Shown here piece by piece: positions 1 to 10,512 of a stretch of DNA of 64,000 nucleotides (its first letter is position 1; each line of letters starts with the position of its first letter). The position numbers and the translations under genes are program-made. The DNA is from Talpa occidentalis (lineage: Eukaryota; Chordata; Mammalia; Eulipotyphla; Talpidae), in assembly GCF_014898055.3 (NCBI RefSeq), contig NW_023601433.1:82221106-82285105 (forward strand), in the 5' to 3' direction. Under the pieces are notes generated by a model that was given only the letters and a program-made list of their open reading frames with translations, was not told the origin of the DNA and searched no databases.

Positions 1-56
1 TCCACTTCTGTAAGACTCAAACAGGAGAGTCCTAGTTATACAACTGTTATGTAGCT

Positions 57-400
57 GTCATTCGTTCAGTCAACAAATGTTTACTGAGTGCCTGCAATGT
101 GTGGGGCTGATCCGGGCACTGGGGATGTGTGAAACAGACAAAATTCCTGCCCTGGTGGGTGAGGGGCTTTCTGGTGTGTGTGTGGGAGATTGGGGAGGGA
201 GAGAGAGAGGAGCAGGTGTTGAGTGCTAAGCAGAAAAAAAGAACAGAAGCTGCATGTGAAGGACTAGGGTCAGGGTGAGTTTGGGCTTTTAGCCAGGGCA
301 GCCTCACTGACAAGGTAATGCCTGAATGAAGACTAGGGGAGCAGACAGGAGGCTCCCTGAAGTGGGGGGTGCATGTGATCACACGTGCCCCCGGAACAGC
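57..400 (-). mobile_element. L2 LINE 3' end fragment, antisense
   Basis: The plus strand begins with the typical antisense L2 motif (TTCAGTCAACAAATGTTTACTGAG type), followed by the degraded 'ggatac-agtgaa-aaacagac' region and the downstream 'gcctcactgacaaggtaa...ctgaatgaa' segment. Order and wording match an L2 3' end read backwards. It is strongly diverged, as expected of an ancient mammalian element. No coding potential is retained. Confidence 0.7.
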
Positions 401-430
401 TGCAGAAGTAAGCCTAGCAGACACCCTGGA

Positions 431-621
431 TTTTAGTAATAACATATCAATACTGGCTCATCAGTTGGAACGGGTACCCCACTAATGCACGATGTTAGTA
501 ATAGGGGAGACCATGGCAGGGGGAGGGATCTATGGCGGTCTCTGCACTTTGGCATCATTGTTCTATAAACCTAAAAGTACTCTAAAAACATTAAGTCTAT
601 TACAAAAAACAAAAACAAAAC
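431..621 (+). mobile_element. L1M-type 3' UTR end
   Basis: The segment has the L1M 3'-end layout: 'tcatcagttggaac...taccccactaatgc', then an interrupted 'gatgttagtaataggggaga', then 'ctataaacctaaaagtactctaaaaa' and an A-rich tail. It is a 5'-truncated L1 of an old L1M class. A second, longer piece of the same kind of 3' UTR follows directly. Confidence 0.65.
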
Positions 622-624
622 ACA

Positions 625-1290
625 TGGTGGGAGCCACATTCTCTGAAAATGTTGTCAGCCACAGGTAGGACTGCTCGGGGGGCCCCCGCCACACAGATTA
701 GCACAAAACAGCCACAGCAACCATAAAGACCACATCCCCCTGCTGGGACTCAGCCCTGTTTCTGTCCACTGAGTGCACTCGAGTCGTGGATAACCCTGGA
801 TAACCTTAGAAACATATCACGGGGTGAAGGGAGCCAATTGGAAGTCTCCAGACTCCAGGTCTATGACACGCTTGAAAACACAAAACTGAGGGGACAGCAG
901 GAAGGTCAGTGGTGGCCAGGACTTGGGGGCAGTGGATGGTGGGGATCTGCACTGGCAGAGCACCGGGGATTTTTTGGACAGTGAAATTCTTCTGAATGGA
1001 TGATAGTGGTCGGTGAGTGTCATCACACATCTGCCCAAGCCCATCGAATGGACAGCTGCAAAGATGCCCCATGATGTAAAGTACAGACTCTGGGTGATGA
1101 TGTGTCCTTGCGGGTTTATTGGTTGTGATGACTGTCTTCCTTGGTGGGAGGCATTGGCAGTGGGGGAGACTGTGCAAGAGAGAGTGTGTGTGTGTGTTTG
1201 TGTGTGTGTAGGTTGTGTAGAAGTCTCTGTGGCTCACGCTCAAGTTTATTATGAAATTTGTAACTGCTCTAAAAAACCAAGTTTGTTTGA
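625..1290 (+). mobile_element. L1M-type 3' UTR with internal TG microsatellite
   Basis: Landmarks of an L1M 3' UTR occur in order: 'catctgcccaagccc...gaatggacagc', 'agatgccccatgatgtaaa', 'gactctgggtgatgatgtgt', 'gaggcattggcagtgggggag', and a terminal 'taactgctctaaaaaa'. A (TG)n tract at about 1184-1209 sits where the element carries its GT-rich stretch. The neighbouring copy at 431-621 ends in the same way, so these are two tandemly placed 3' ends or one rearranged element. Confidence 0.65.
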
Positions 1291-1974
1291 AAACAATCTA
1301 CTGAGCTGACACTACATGTCAGAAGAATTCATATAACATTATCAGTGTGTCCATTAGCTTTAAAAAGTGTACAGACAAGCCCTACAGGTCTCATATCCTG
1401 ATTGGCAGCAATTGGCAGGAGGCGAGAAGAAGCAGTACTTTCAGATGGGACAGGTGGCTTCTATTTTGCCCAGTCCCCACTGCTCCATAGTGTGTGATTA
1501 AGTACTTACACTCAGAAGCCTATGCTCTTCCCTCAGGAGTGAGCCAGGGGAGAGGACAGATACAAGAAAAGGCACAGAGTGCAGAGCAGGGTAGGCTTCC
1601 TGCAGGCAGAGAGGACAGAACCTCTTGCCTCCTTGCTGTCTTCGCCTGATGGAGAGGCGGACTGGGCTGGGCTCAGTGTGGGCAGTACAAGTGTGGGCGG
1701 TACAAGCTGAGATGTGCTCTAAGTGCCCAACACACACTGGATTGCAAAAACTTAGAGCAACACAGCTGTAAAATGTGGACTATTTTTCAGTTTGATCACG
1801 TGCTGAAATGATTTCACCTCTATGTAGAAGATGTTTTGGGGGCAGAGCGCTCTTTGGGGTGGCTGCGAGAATGGGATAAGAGGGTATTGGTAGGAAATCT
1901 GCTCACTGTGGGTGCTTGGGATCAGGCTGCTGATTGTAGTCAAGGGACAATGCACCCCACAGATTAAAAAAAAT
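1291..1974. other. No gene seen; unique-looking sequence
   Basis: I recognise neither a repeat nor a coding exon here. Composition is ordinary. A direct doublet 'gtgggcagtacaa/gtgggcggtacaa' lies near 1678-1709. Open frames are short and show no domain-like sequence. Confidence 0.5.
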
Positions 1975-2215
1975 CAAAGCTTAGCATTTACGAGATCCTT
2001 GGTATATGCCAAGTCCTTTATATAGATGGTCGCAAAAATTTTTCCACTATTTCTATGAGACTAGAACTCTTCCCATTTTACGGATGGGGCACAGAGAAGT
2101 TAAGTAAGTTGCCCAAGGTCACACAGCTGGTAGGTGGTAAGATATGAAGTCAAGTCTGTGCTGCCTCCCTGTGATTTAAGTCCTTGCTAATGCTGATGTG
2201 CTTCCAGGAGGAACT
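1975..2215 (-). mobile_element. MIR SINE, antisense
   Basis: The MIR core reads backwards: 'gcatttacgagatcc...tatgccaagtcctttatat', then 'cccattttacggatggggcacagagaagttaagtaagttgcccaaggtcacacagctggtaggtggtaag'-type wording. The core is one of the better preserved MIRs in the window. Confidence 0.85.
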
Positions 2216-2726
2216 GTGGTAAGAGGTATCAGAATGTGATGCAATGTTTTCTGGATGTAGCCTTTACAAGGTGCTATAATCTAGGTTGGTTTAGATAAAT
2301 CTTTATAAAAATAATTTAGGAACTATTTAGTTTAGGATCCAGTGGGTCTGCGATGGTGATGAGTGACACCACCAGAAAAAATTTCTCTGTCTAAAGATAT
2401 AAAAACGGGGTGAACAAGTCTTATTCCTTTCCCTGGGTCTTGTCCCTGAGGATTTCACACAGCAGGGGTGCTGGCAGTGTGGGTATTTGATGTTCTCCAG
2501 AGGTCAAGGTTAAGGCTCTTGAAGAGAGAGCTCAGGACCCAGGGAGCATCAAATCTCCCAGGTTTCCTGGGCACAGCCTAGGCCCTGGCTTGGAAACTTC
2601 TGACCTCCCTAGGGACCCTGAATGGAACAATGGGAAGGCTCCATCCAGGCTATGAAGCCACAAGAGTTGGGGTGAGAGACCAGCTGAGCTACTTCTCAGC
2701 TTGGTAGCCCAAAGAATCTGTCAGTT
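2216..2726. other. No gene seen; unclassified intergenic sequence
   Basis: There is no clear repeat and no supportable ORF. A short AT-rich part (2270-2340) is followed by ordinary mixed sequence up to the unclassified repeat that starts near 2727. Confidence 0.5.
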
Positions 2727-3335
2727 TGTTAGAGGGCAGAGAGAGGGGTACCCCAGAACCCCCAAACCTGCCTGCTCTAAACAGATTCTGCCATCTGCCC
2801 TATCAAAACAAAACATAGAAGACCATTAATGGGAAGGAACTTTAATACAATTAGTGAACAATACAGAAAAGACAAAGAATATAGTTTCTAAATCAAGCAC
2901 CTAAAGTTACCCATCCCCTTGTGGGTAAAAGTCCACACGAATGGGATTGGCCCAAAGCAAGCCCGGAAAGCTTGCCCCAAGTTTAAAGCACCTTCCTGCG
3001 GGGACCCACAGAAGAGGGTCAGAAACAGCCAGACAAGTCTGGAAGGAAAAGAGCAAAATCAAAATCAACATAAAAGCTGCCATTGTCAACCTCCCCACGG
3101 GCCTCTCCCCCACGTCTATCTCACCCAGTCCAGGACCAAGAAGCAAGTGCAGCTTCTTCACATGTCTCTCTGCTCCCTGTGCCTCCTCCAGGTCTCCTTC
3201 TGGCCCCCCATCCTGCTCCCTTCCTTCCCCAGGCTCCTCTCCAGCTTCTTCTCCTCCCTGCTCAGCTCCACCCTCCTTTGGGTGGGGCAGGGAACCTGGA
3301 ACCTCCCCTTTTCCTGGAGACCACATTGTTACAAG
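2727..3335 (-). repeat. Unclassified ~0.6 kb dispersed repeat, copy A
   Basis: This block is homologous along its whole length to 26276-26935: both share 'gcctgctctaaa', an 'ctttaatac' segment, 'agttacccatcc', 'ggtctggaaggaa', 'gcagcttctt', 'gcctcctccaggtc' and 'ttgggtggggcaggga' in the same order. The strand is tentative: read on the minus strand there is an ATTAAA signal (2841-2846) and the end is ...TCTAACA, which would fit an LTR. A matching TG end at the other side was not found. Apparent reading frames are accidental and full of low-complexity residues. Confidence 0.6.
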
Positions 3336-3424
3336 TTCCCTTGTCTAGAATTGAATTCATAGGCATTTTTACTTAACTGTGTTATGGAGAGGATTTTTAA
3401 AAAGCTCATAGTTATCATATTTTC

Positions 3425-3995
3425 TTATATTATTCCTTCAAAAATATTTGAGTGCCAACTTTTGCCCAGGTAGTAGTTAGGTACAGAGGATACAGCAGTG
3501 AATAAGGCAAAGTCTCTCATCTTGGTGGGGTGTACCTTCTAGTTTGGGGAGCCAAATGAGAAAAAGGTGGTAACAAAAGCAGGATTATGAGGCTTTTGTG
3601 CACAGGGCAGGCATAGAAGGCCTCGCTGATAAGATGACATTTGGTGGAGACAAATCGCAAGTCAGGGAGTGAGACAAGCAGGGTGTTGCAGGCAGAAGGA
3701 CCTGCAGGTGCAAAGGTCCTGGGGCAGGTTGGGCATGGCATACTCACAACAGCCAGGAGGCCCATGTGCAGAGCAGAATGAGTAATGGGGAAGGGGTTAG
3801 AAAATGCAATCATGTAGAGACTGTGGCTGGAACTGGGGATTGTGGTCTATGTGAGCCTGGAGCTAATGGAAGATTTTGTATTGAGGAAGATCTTACAATT
3901 TTATGAGACTGACTCTTGATGGCTGTGCTGAGGGTGGACTTTAGGGTACAAGAGTAGGGACAGGGAGACTTAAATTATTGCAATAACCATATATA
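3425..3995 (-). mobile_element. L2 LINE 3' region, antisense
   Basis: Long antisense L2: 'cagaggatacagcagtgaataaggc', then 'gcctcgctgataagatgacatttgg', 'gcaggtgcaaaggtcctggggcagg', 'tggctggaac', and 'gggacagggagacttaaattattgcaataacc'. The order matches L2 read backwards through about 550 bp. Confidence 0.75.
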
Positions 3996-4059
3996 TCATT
4001 ACTAATAATGTCTTAAGGAGATAAAAACATCTCAAAAATTGTATACACCAGCTTTAATA

Positions 4060-4470
4060 CATATTTGGAGGGGTTTTTTTTTGATACAGACTTTTTGGGG
4101 AATCAAGGAAATATACCACTTAGAGTTTATTATTTTTTAATACTTTTTAAAATTATGGTAACAGTGGTTTATAACATCACATGATTCAGAAATATAGGAT
4201 CCCACCTCTTCGGGTGTGTGTTACCACACCACACCCATCAGCAAGACACCCAGAGTCTTCCATCATAATCCATGTGTCCCATCCACCCCCCACCCCTGCC
4301 CTGACCCCCTGTAGCCTCAGTTTTACCATCAGATTATAGGGGTTCATATTGGTTTGGTGGTGTTTGACTCTTTGTTTTGTTTCTCTAGCTTCCACATTTG
4401 AGCGAAGCCATAAAGTATTTGTCTTTCTCCCTCATTTTATTTTGCTTAGCGTAATTGAAAAGGTCTGTCC
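4060..4470 (-). mobile_element. L1 3' UTR fragment, antisense
   Basis: The plus strand reads like a reversed L1 3' UTR: 'taacagtggtttataacatcac', 'ttccatcataatccatgtgtccc', then 'tctagcttccacatttgagcgaagccataaagtatttgtctttctc...tattttgcttagcgtaat'. That last wording is a hallmark of antisense L1 3' ends. Related fragments occur at 44098 and 46800. Confidence 0.6.
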
Positions 4471-4867
4471 TGGGAACTCAATGCTTGTTGCCCTGATTTC
4501 CAAGTCTGATCTTCTTGGAAGTTTATCATAAGTTGACAATAATAATTATGCTTCTGTAGCATCACTGCATTGCATTCTGTAACATGCTTATTACATGCAC
4601 TAACTCATTTGATTAATAAAGAGAAATCTCAAAAAACAGATGATTTGGATTTTGTGACTACCCCCATGGGCTGGAATAGGATATGTCTGCCAGTAGCACA
4701 TTTTTGAATACAAGCTTCTGATCAATCCCATGTCCTGGTTGACTGAACTTTATATTTTATAGCATTTGGGGATGACACTGTAACTCTAATGATGCTAAAG
4801 AAGGGGTAGAAATTGGACCCTAAACAATCTCTTTGGCTCCATGACATTCCCCAGATCCCTGATGTTC
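4471..4867. other. No gene seen; AT-rich intergenic sequence
   Basis: No repeat or exon is recognised. The stretch is AT-rich with no ORF of note. Confidence 0.45.
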
Positions 4868-5010
4868 CCTCCAAATGTCCAATGACCAGCAGCATTGGCA
4901 TCACTTGGGACTTTGTGAGAAATGCAGAGTCTCAGGCACCAACCTGAATCTGTCCATTAACAAGATCTCCAGGAAATTTGTATGCTTTTTAAGTCTGAGA
5001 AGCATGGGTT
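4868..5010 (-). mobile_element. MER5A-like hAT MITE fragment, antisense
   Basis: The wording 'accagcagcattggcatcacttgggactttgtgagaaatgcagagtctcaggcacc' is the antisense form of MER5A, a nonautonomous hAT-Charlie element. It is followed by a diverged remainder. A short second match, 'cagcactgactgtgcattaat', occurs near 5044-5070. Confidence 0.6.
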
Positions 5011-5074
5011 TGGCTTGAGGGAGTAACCCTAAATTAAGATTCTCAGCACTGACTGTGCATTAATATCCCCATGG

Positions 5075-5600
5075 TTGACAGATGCTAAGATGACCCCCCA
5101 AAGTCCCACCTCTGATATTTCACACTATGGATATAACCCCCTCTCCATGGACATGGGTGGGACTATGACTTGCTCCCCTTCAATAGCACAAGGCAAAACC
5201 TATCTTCTGTGATATGTTACAGAAGGCTATAGCTTCCATCTTGCTAGTAGACTCTCCCTTGTTGGCTTTTATGAAGTGAGTGGCCACAGACGGGAGGCCC
5301 ACATGGCAAAGAACCAAGACACCACTAGTCTAGGCAGCAAGGAACTGAGTCCATCAGTCCTACAACCTGCAAGAAATTGGATCTTGCCAACAACACCAGA
5401 ACTTCTGGAGCAGACTGTTCCCCAGTCAAGCCTTCAGATGAGACCTGCACCTCTGGTCAGCATCTTGATTATTGTTTTATGAGCAATGATGGGGCAGAGT
5501 CTCCAGCTGAATTGGATCCAGATTCAAGAGCCACAAAAAGCATGAGAGAAAAAGTCTGAGCTATTTTGGCTCCTTCGTGTGTGGAGCAGCAGAGAACTCA
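5075..5600 (+). mobile_element. MaLR/MLT1-like LTR remnant
   Basis: The block has the general design of an old MaLR LTR: early 'acagatgctaagatgacccc', 'tgggactatgacttgctcc', 'agaaggctatagcttccatcttgctagtagactctc' and a purine-rich ending. Similarity is by pattern only and the subfamily cannot be fixed. Open frames across it (5276-5559) lack any recognisable domain. Confidence 0.4.
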
Positions 5601-6629
5601 CAGCCACCTCTGGAACTTAGAAAAACGAACTCAATATGAGCTACTGATGGTCAAGCCCAACTTCTGGCCGATTGAATTATAATATTCAAATCTTGGTCTG
5701 AGCAAGAGTATTTAAGGATTTCCCCCAAGGTGATGTGGATGCACATCTGAGGCCCTGCCCAGATGTTGCTTTGGGAAAAACAGCCTGCAGTGACCGTGGT
5801 TTCAGGGGCTCCTCCCCCAGCTCCTCCCCTGATGTGTGGTCATTTGAGCTTTCTGATTGCCCACCCCCGGGCTAACAGTTTCCTCTTTCCCAAGCTTTCT
5901 TCTGCTTGCCTCACTCTGGGGTGAGGGGGTTCTGGTGCCCTTTCTGTCAGAGAGACCAGGTCCATTGGGAAGATGGCGCCAGGGGGACGTGTGATGGGGC
6001 CATCCATCCATGTGTCCATGGCAGAGCTCGGGACTGAGAGGCCAGCACCTCTGTCCAACGGGCTTTGAAATTGGAGCTTTCATATCATATTCACACATCT
6101 GAAACAGATCAGAGGGTGGGGGTGACCGCGGGGTAGTGGCTCAAAGGGGGTCGGGTGAGAATGGATGTCTTGGGGACAGAGGAGAGAAGACCTGTGGGGA
6201 CTTGCCTGTGGCTTTGCTCTGGGTCAGGCAGAGGAGAGGAGGGGGTTCAGCTGCCACGTCTAGTGGGAATATCAGGAGCCTCACCCGCCACCCCGCCCCT
6301 GCTTTACAGCTTGGCCTGCCATTCCCCTGGCTTATCCAGCTCATGGCTTCCAAAGATAAGCTGCTAAGGGGCGTATCAGAGTCGGGGGATTTATGGCCAA
6401 GAAGCTCAATTTCCCTGGCCTGGCTGCCCCTGACCCTGCCTGGGGCGGCTGACACTGACCTATGGAAGAATAATGTTTGTAAGAGGATTTCCAGGAAGCT
6501 GGGTCTAGGGATGGGGTGGGGGGGGGCGGGGTTACACCTGAGAACTGCACTCTTCAGAGCTGCAAGGGGCTTGACCCTCAACTGGTGGGGCTGTTGGGCA
6601 AAATGTGCTAAGGGCTAGGATTGGAGGGC
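5601..6629. other. No gene seen; GC-richer intergenic sequence
   Basis: I see no repeat of clear identity. GC content rises from about 5.75 kb, with a C-rich segment around 6280-6320 and an 8-G run at 6519. Overlapping open frames exist on both strands, including one of about 160 codons at 6136-6618. They are Gly/Arg/Trp-rich or Pro/Ser-rich, as GC-rich noncoding DNA usually gives, and none has a domain signature. Confidence 0.45.
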
Positions 6630-6790
6630 CCAGGCTGCCAAGCTCAGCTTGCTCCCTTGGGCAAGTGGTTTTGTGACCCTCAGCTTGCTCATCTATAAAT
6701 TGGGGGCAACAAGAATAATTGACAGGGGGTTGATGTGACACATAAGTGGGGTGTATGTCAATGTCCATAAACATTAGCAGGGTGTCTGGG
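6630..6790 (+). mobile_element. MIR SINE fragment
   Basis: Sense MIR: 'gcttgctcccttgggcaagtggttttgtgaccctcagcttgctcatctataaattggggg' followed by 'gttgatgtgacac' and a degraded end. It is older and more diverged than the MIR at 1975. Confidence 0.65.
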
Positions 6791-7310
6791 AAGACTAAGG
6801 TAAAGGTATAAGAGTAAAAGAAAGGCAGCTGCTAACCCAACTGTTCTGCCCCCACTGTGACACTGAGGTGTGCTCCTGGGATAGACATCCTTGGGACAGC
6901 ATGACCTGGAGGAGGGGCCACACGCTGTCCCCGCAAAAGTCTGTGGCCACCCGTGCAAGCAGACACTGCTTCAGATTGAGGGTGCAAATGTGTTTCACCT
7001 GATGAGCCAAAGGTTCACCCAATAGCTTACTTTCTGTTGTCCTCCAAAGGGGCTTGTTAAAGGTGTTTTCAGAATGGCCCGGTGCTTTGTCTGGTGCCTG
7101 CAATTGGCTCCTGTTTTATGAGGGAAATTCTGGAAGGTGGTTTATTCATCATTTTGAACTGTGGGGTCATTGTCCAGAAAGGCTGCAGAGTTGCATTGGC
7201 CATGGGGAAGGCCAGCTCTCCTGGCTCTTTCTACATGCTGCTCCCCCAGATAGTCCATCCCTGTTTCAGGTCATTCTCACGAGTCTTAAGTGATCTTTTT
7301 ACAAAACAGC
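6791..7310. other. No gene seen
   Basis: No repeat or exon can be supported. Open frames at 7054-7513 run into the downstream SINE and are chance frames. Confidence 0.45.
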
Positions 7311-7318
7311 AGTTTTTC

Positions 7319-7615
7319 AGGACCTCCCTGGTGGCGCAAGGGGTTAAGTCTCAGTGCGATCAAGCTATCGCTAGCCACTGCAGCACCAATTCTGTCCCTG
7401 GCCAGGGAGCTACCCACATGGAGCAGCAGACCTCTCCAGTCTCACCCGCTGCTCCCCTCAGCAGTGTATTTCAGTGGATCTGCCTGTTCTGCTCCCCACT
7501 CTGTCTCTGGTGAATTCCCTCACCCTCCTGCGCCTCTGGCCTGTACCCCAGTGCTTGTATAAATCAATAAATCTTTAAAAAAAAATAAAAATGAAACAAA
7601 ACACAACACAACAAA
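7319..7615 (+). mobile_element. Lineage-specific tRNA-derived SINE, older subfamily
   Basis: The head 'gacctccctggtggcgcaag' carries a Pol III A box (TGGCGCAAGGG). The body contains 'cctctccagtctcacccgct', 'cagcagtgtatttcag' and 'ctctggcctgtaccccagtg', and the element ends 'aaatcaataaatcttt' plus an A-rich tail. The B box is degraded ('aattctgtccctgg'). An 8-bp duplication AGTTTTTC at 7311-7318 and 7616-7623 frames the element, which supports retroposition with an extended A-rich tail. Confidence 0.85.
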
Positions 7616-8675
7616 AGTTTTTCCTCTTTTCCCCCCACCCCTTATACTTTGGTGTCAGGTCACAGACCCCACCCCAGGCTGTTGGGCCTGTAAGAATCAT
7701 ATCAATGACCGCAGTTCCTGCTTGCCTGCCTCCTGCCCTCCCCAACAGGGGGTATCATTCGACCCATTTTAAAGATGAGACGCAGAACTCACCAGCATCA
7801 CACCTCTGTGTCTTTCTGGGACTGTAGGCACTGCTTTAAAAACAGGAAATTATTCTCTTAGCTCTGGTGCGAGAAGTCTGAGGTCAAGGAGTGGGTGAGG
7901 CCAGCTGCCTCTGGAGGCCCCAGGACAGGCACCCTCACCTCCCAGGCTCTGGGGGCTCCCGGCATGGGCGGCAGTGAGGACCCCGCAGTTCCCTCTTTCC
8001 TGTCTCCACACGACCTTCTCCCGCAGGCTTCTCTGACGTAGTCTCGTTCCTGTCTCTCACGCCCTCCTCGGAGGAAGGGCTCACCCAAGCACCCCCAAGC
8101 CCAGGGTGACCTCTTCGCCAGAGCCTTAGTCACCTTTGCAGAGTCACTGATTCCAAATAAGGGCACATTCGGAGGTTCCAGGGAGACGTATCTCTCTGGG
8201 GGGACAGGGTGAGTGTGGTGCTGTCCTACCCACCACAACGAGCCCACCGGGTGCCCGAGCCGAGAACACACCTCAGACGACTCCGTTGAGAGACTTTGGC
8301 CCCGTCCTTAGGAAACCCACAAGGGCAGCGATGTCCTCACTGACCAGGAGCCTGGGGCTGTGCTCTTGATGCTGCCTTTTCTTGTCATGTCAAGTTGAGT
8401 CCGTATCGAATAGAGATGCAGAATTTTTAAACAAAACTGGGGAAACTTGCCTCGTGTTCTGATTCGCCCGCCCCCCCCACCAGGCACCACATGCCCCCGC
8501 AGCGCCGTGAGGTGTGTGTCTGAGCTGTCCCTGCTGCACCCCCTGGCTCATGTCGTGCCTGGCTGGCCCCTGGCTTCCTGAGCTCCTGCCGCAAAGGGGA
8601 GCCAGCAGGGTAGCATGTTAGGTCTGGGCAGAGGGGAGGGAAAGGGAAATGCTGGGGTTACTTGTTGGAGGACAT
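7616..8675. other. No gene seen; includes an antisense MIR scrap
   Basis: At about 7740-7830 the wording 'ggtatcattcgacccattttaaagatgagacgcag' is a short antisense MIR. The rest (7860-8675) is GC-rich unique-looking sequence. A minus-strand frame of 137 codons (7858-8271) is Arg/Gly/Pro-rich and shows no family resemblance. Confidence 0.5.
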
Positions 8676-9241
8676 TGTTACAAGAAGCCGGTCCCTTGCA
8701 GGGGCTCAAAAGGACATCGGAGGAATGTCCACCTGTCTTCAGGGGCTGCACCAAATTATATCCCCCCAACAGTGCTTGAGGGCTACCTTTGTTGGGGGGA
8801 GAGGATGTCCTGAACGAACTCCACAAACAGGTTTTGTGGACCCCACCCCCACCCCAGACCAAAGAGACCCAAGACACCAGGGACTGCACATCCCATAATG
8901 TCTTCACCGCCGAAGGAAGGATGCTGGGACCTGAGCGTGGAGTTCAGCAGCCAGGCTTGGTCTATCACCAGACATGTGGGCCTTGGGGGTCCTGGGGTTT
9001 TCGTCGGCTTTCAGTGTGCTATTGGGGTTCCAGCTCAGCAGAACTGGTAGGACGCGTTCACCAATTTGTCTCTCTTTCTCCCTGAGTTATTCATCTCTGC
9101 ATTTCCCCTTTTCGTAAATAAACCCTTTATTAGCCTTTTCGTGTGTGCCTGTGCTTGAGTCTCATGATAAGTCCCTTTGAAGCTCGCTGGTGAGGACCCA
9201 GAGCCAGGCCAACCCATTTCACATTGGGGTTGCCTGTAACA
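8676..9241 (+). mobile_element. Solo LTR of an endogenous retrovirus
   Basis: The block starts TGTTACA (8676-8682) and ends TGTAACA (9235-9241), a perfect 7-bp inverted repeat of the TG...CA kind that bounds retroviral LTRs. A polyadenylation signal AATAAA lies at about 9116-9121, followed by a T/G-rich 'ttagccttttcgtgtgtgcctgtgc' region typical of R/U5. No internal retroviral genes follow, so it is a solo LTR. The flanks (ggacat / cctcg) do not form a clear target duplication. The ERV group is not identified; the AATAAA-containing R/U5 design would fit a class I element. Confidence 0.7.
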
Positions 9242-9289
9242 CCTCGCCACCCCCGTGGTGGCACTGTCCCCCGAACAGGCGTGGGGTGA

Positions 9290-9512
9290 TCTTACCTGCT
9301 TTTGGTCTGCATGTCCTGATGGTGCTGAACACCTTTTCATATACTTGTTGGCCATGACTCTGATGTCTTTAAAGAAAGATCTAATTTCTCAGTTGGGTGT
9401 TTTGATTTTTTTTTTTTTTTTTGCTATTTTGTATAAATCCCTTATATAATTTGGATACTAGTGCTTTATCAGGGGCTGGCAAATATTTCCTCCTACTCCA
9501 AATTTTCAGTTC
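9290..9512 (-). mobile_element. L1, inverted 5' part of one insertion
   Basis: Antisense end of L1 ORF2: 'gatggtgctgaacaccttttcatatacttgttggccatgac', and 'ggatactagtgctttatcaggggctggcaaatatttcctcctac'. A run of 16 T at about 9407-9422 interrupts it. It abuts a sense-oriented L1 3' UTR at about 9512, which gives the layout of a twin-primed insertion. Confidence 0.75.
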
Positions 9513-9797
9513 CGCAAAATGAGTAAGTTCTGGAGACCTTGTGTATAGCCCATGATTATAGTGAACAAGACTGTGCTGGAAACTTGACATCTGCTAACAG
9601 AGTAGATCTTAACTGTTTTTACCACGAGAAAGAAAAGGAGAATGGTAACTCTGTGAGGTAATGATATCTTAATTAGCCTGATTGTGGTTATTTCACAGTG
9701 TGTATATATATCAAAACATCATTTCGTGCTCCTTAAGTAAATACACATTCTATTTGTCAATTATGCCTCAATAAAGTTGGGGAAAAAAAGGAAATTA
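9513..9797 (+). mobile_element. L1M 3' UTR, 3' part of the same insertion
   Basis: Sense L1 3' end: 'aaaatgagtaagttctggag', 'cttgacatctgctaacagagtagatctt', 'gaatggtaactctgtgaggtaatg', 'atatcaaaacatcatttcgtgctcc', 'tgtcaattatgcctcaataaag' and an A-rich tail. The element carries its own AATAAA near the end. Confidence 0.8.
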
Positions 9798-10512
9798 AAG
9801 TGCCAATGAATGAAAGGGAGATTTGTTCCAACCCTGCTGGGCTGGCTGGGTTAGTCAGGGAGCCTCAGAAGGTAGAGGATGTATCACTTGGAGGTCATTG
9901 TTGCCAACGACAGAATCTACTTTAGGTTGAAAAGGATTGTGTTGAGGATATGAGAAATTTCACAAAATTTCCAGAATGATTCTCCTGGTCACTGGGCCCT
10001 CTTAAGACTGATGTCAGGAAACATTCTGGGTCATCCCCATTCCACCCAATGGAGTCTGTTCTTCCTTCCAATACTGTGATTGACATAATGAGAAGTTCCT
10101 CACATGTAGGAAAGTTACTCAAAGGGGGATGGGTGGCCACCAAGCAATCCTTGGCCCCCTGCCGAAGCTGGTGTGTTTGAACTACCAGAGCAACCTCAGC
10201 ACACTCTACAGAGTCATGCCCAAGAGGGTTCTCAGAAAGAGGCCGGGGAGATGCTCCACTCTGGCATTCTGGTTGGGGGATGCATGTATATTGTTGATTT
10301 TTTTCCACTGGGAATCTTAGAAATTTGTCTTGTATCTGCCCTACCAAACAGCCCAAAAGAAGACAGAAAACAGTATCGTGGGTGAGAAGAGGAACAGGAG
10401 CATGTAAGGGGTCACCAGAGGCATAGGGAGCCAAGAATAGATCAAAGATTCGCTGAGTCTCAAACTCTTATTCACACCACCCAGATTCGTTCCCTCTTAG
10501 AAAAAGAGACTT
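9798..10512. other. No gene supported; one long minus-strand open frame
   Basis: No repeat is recognised with confidence. A 170-codon open frame on the minus strand covers 9922-10434, which is long for DNA of this composition, and its residues are fairly balanced. I recognise no domain, and no splice-site context or flanking exon supports it. It may be chance or an old repeat. Confidence 0.35.

Noticed and set aside
1013..1309. 98-codon frame with Cys/Val repeat
   Set aside because: It lies in an L1M 3' UTR; the Cys/Val part is the TG microsatellite.
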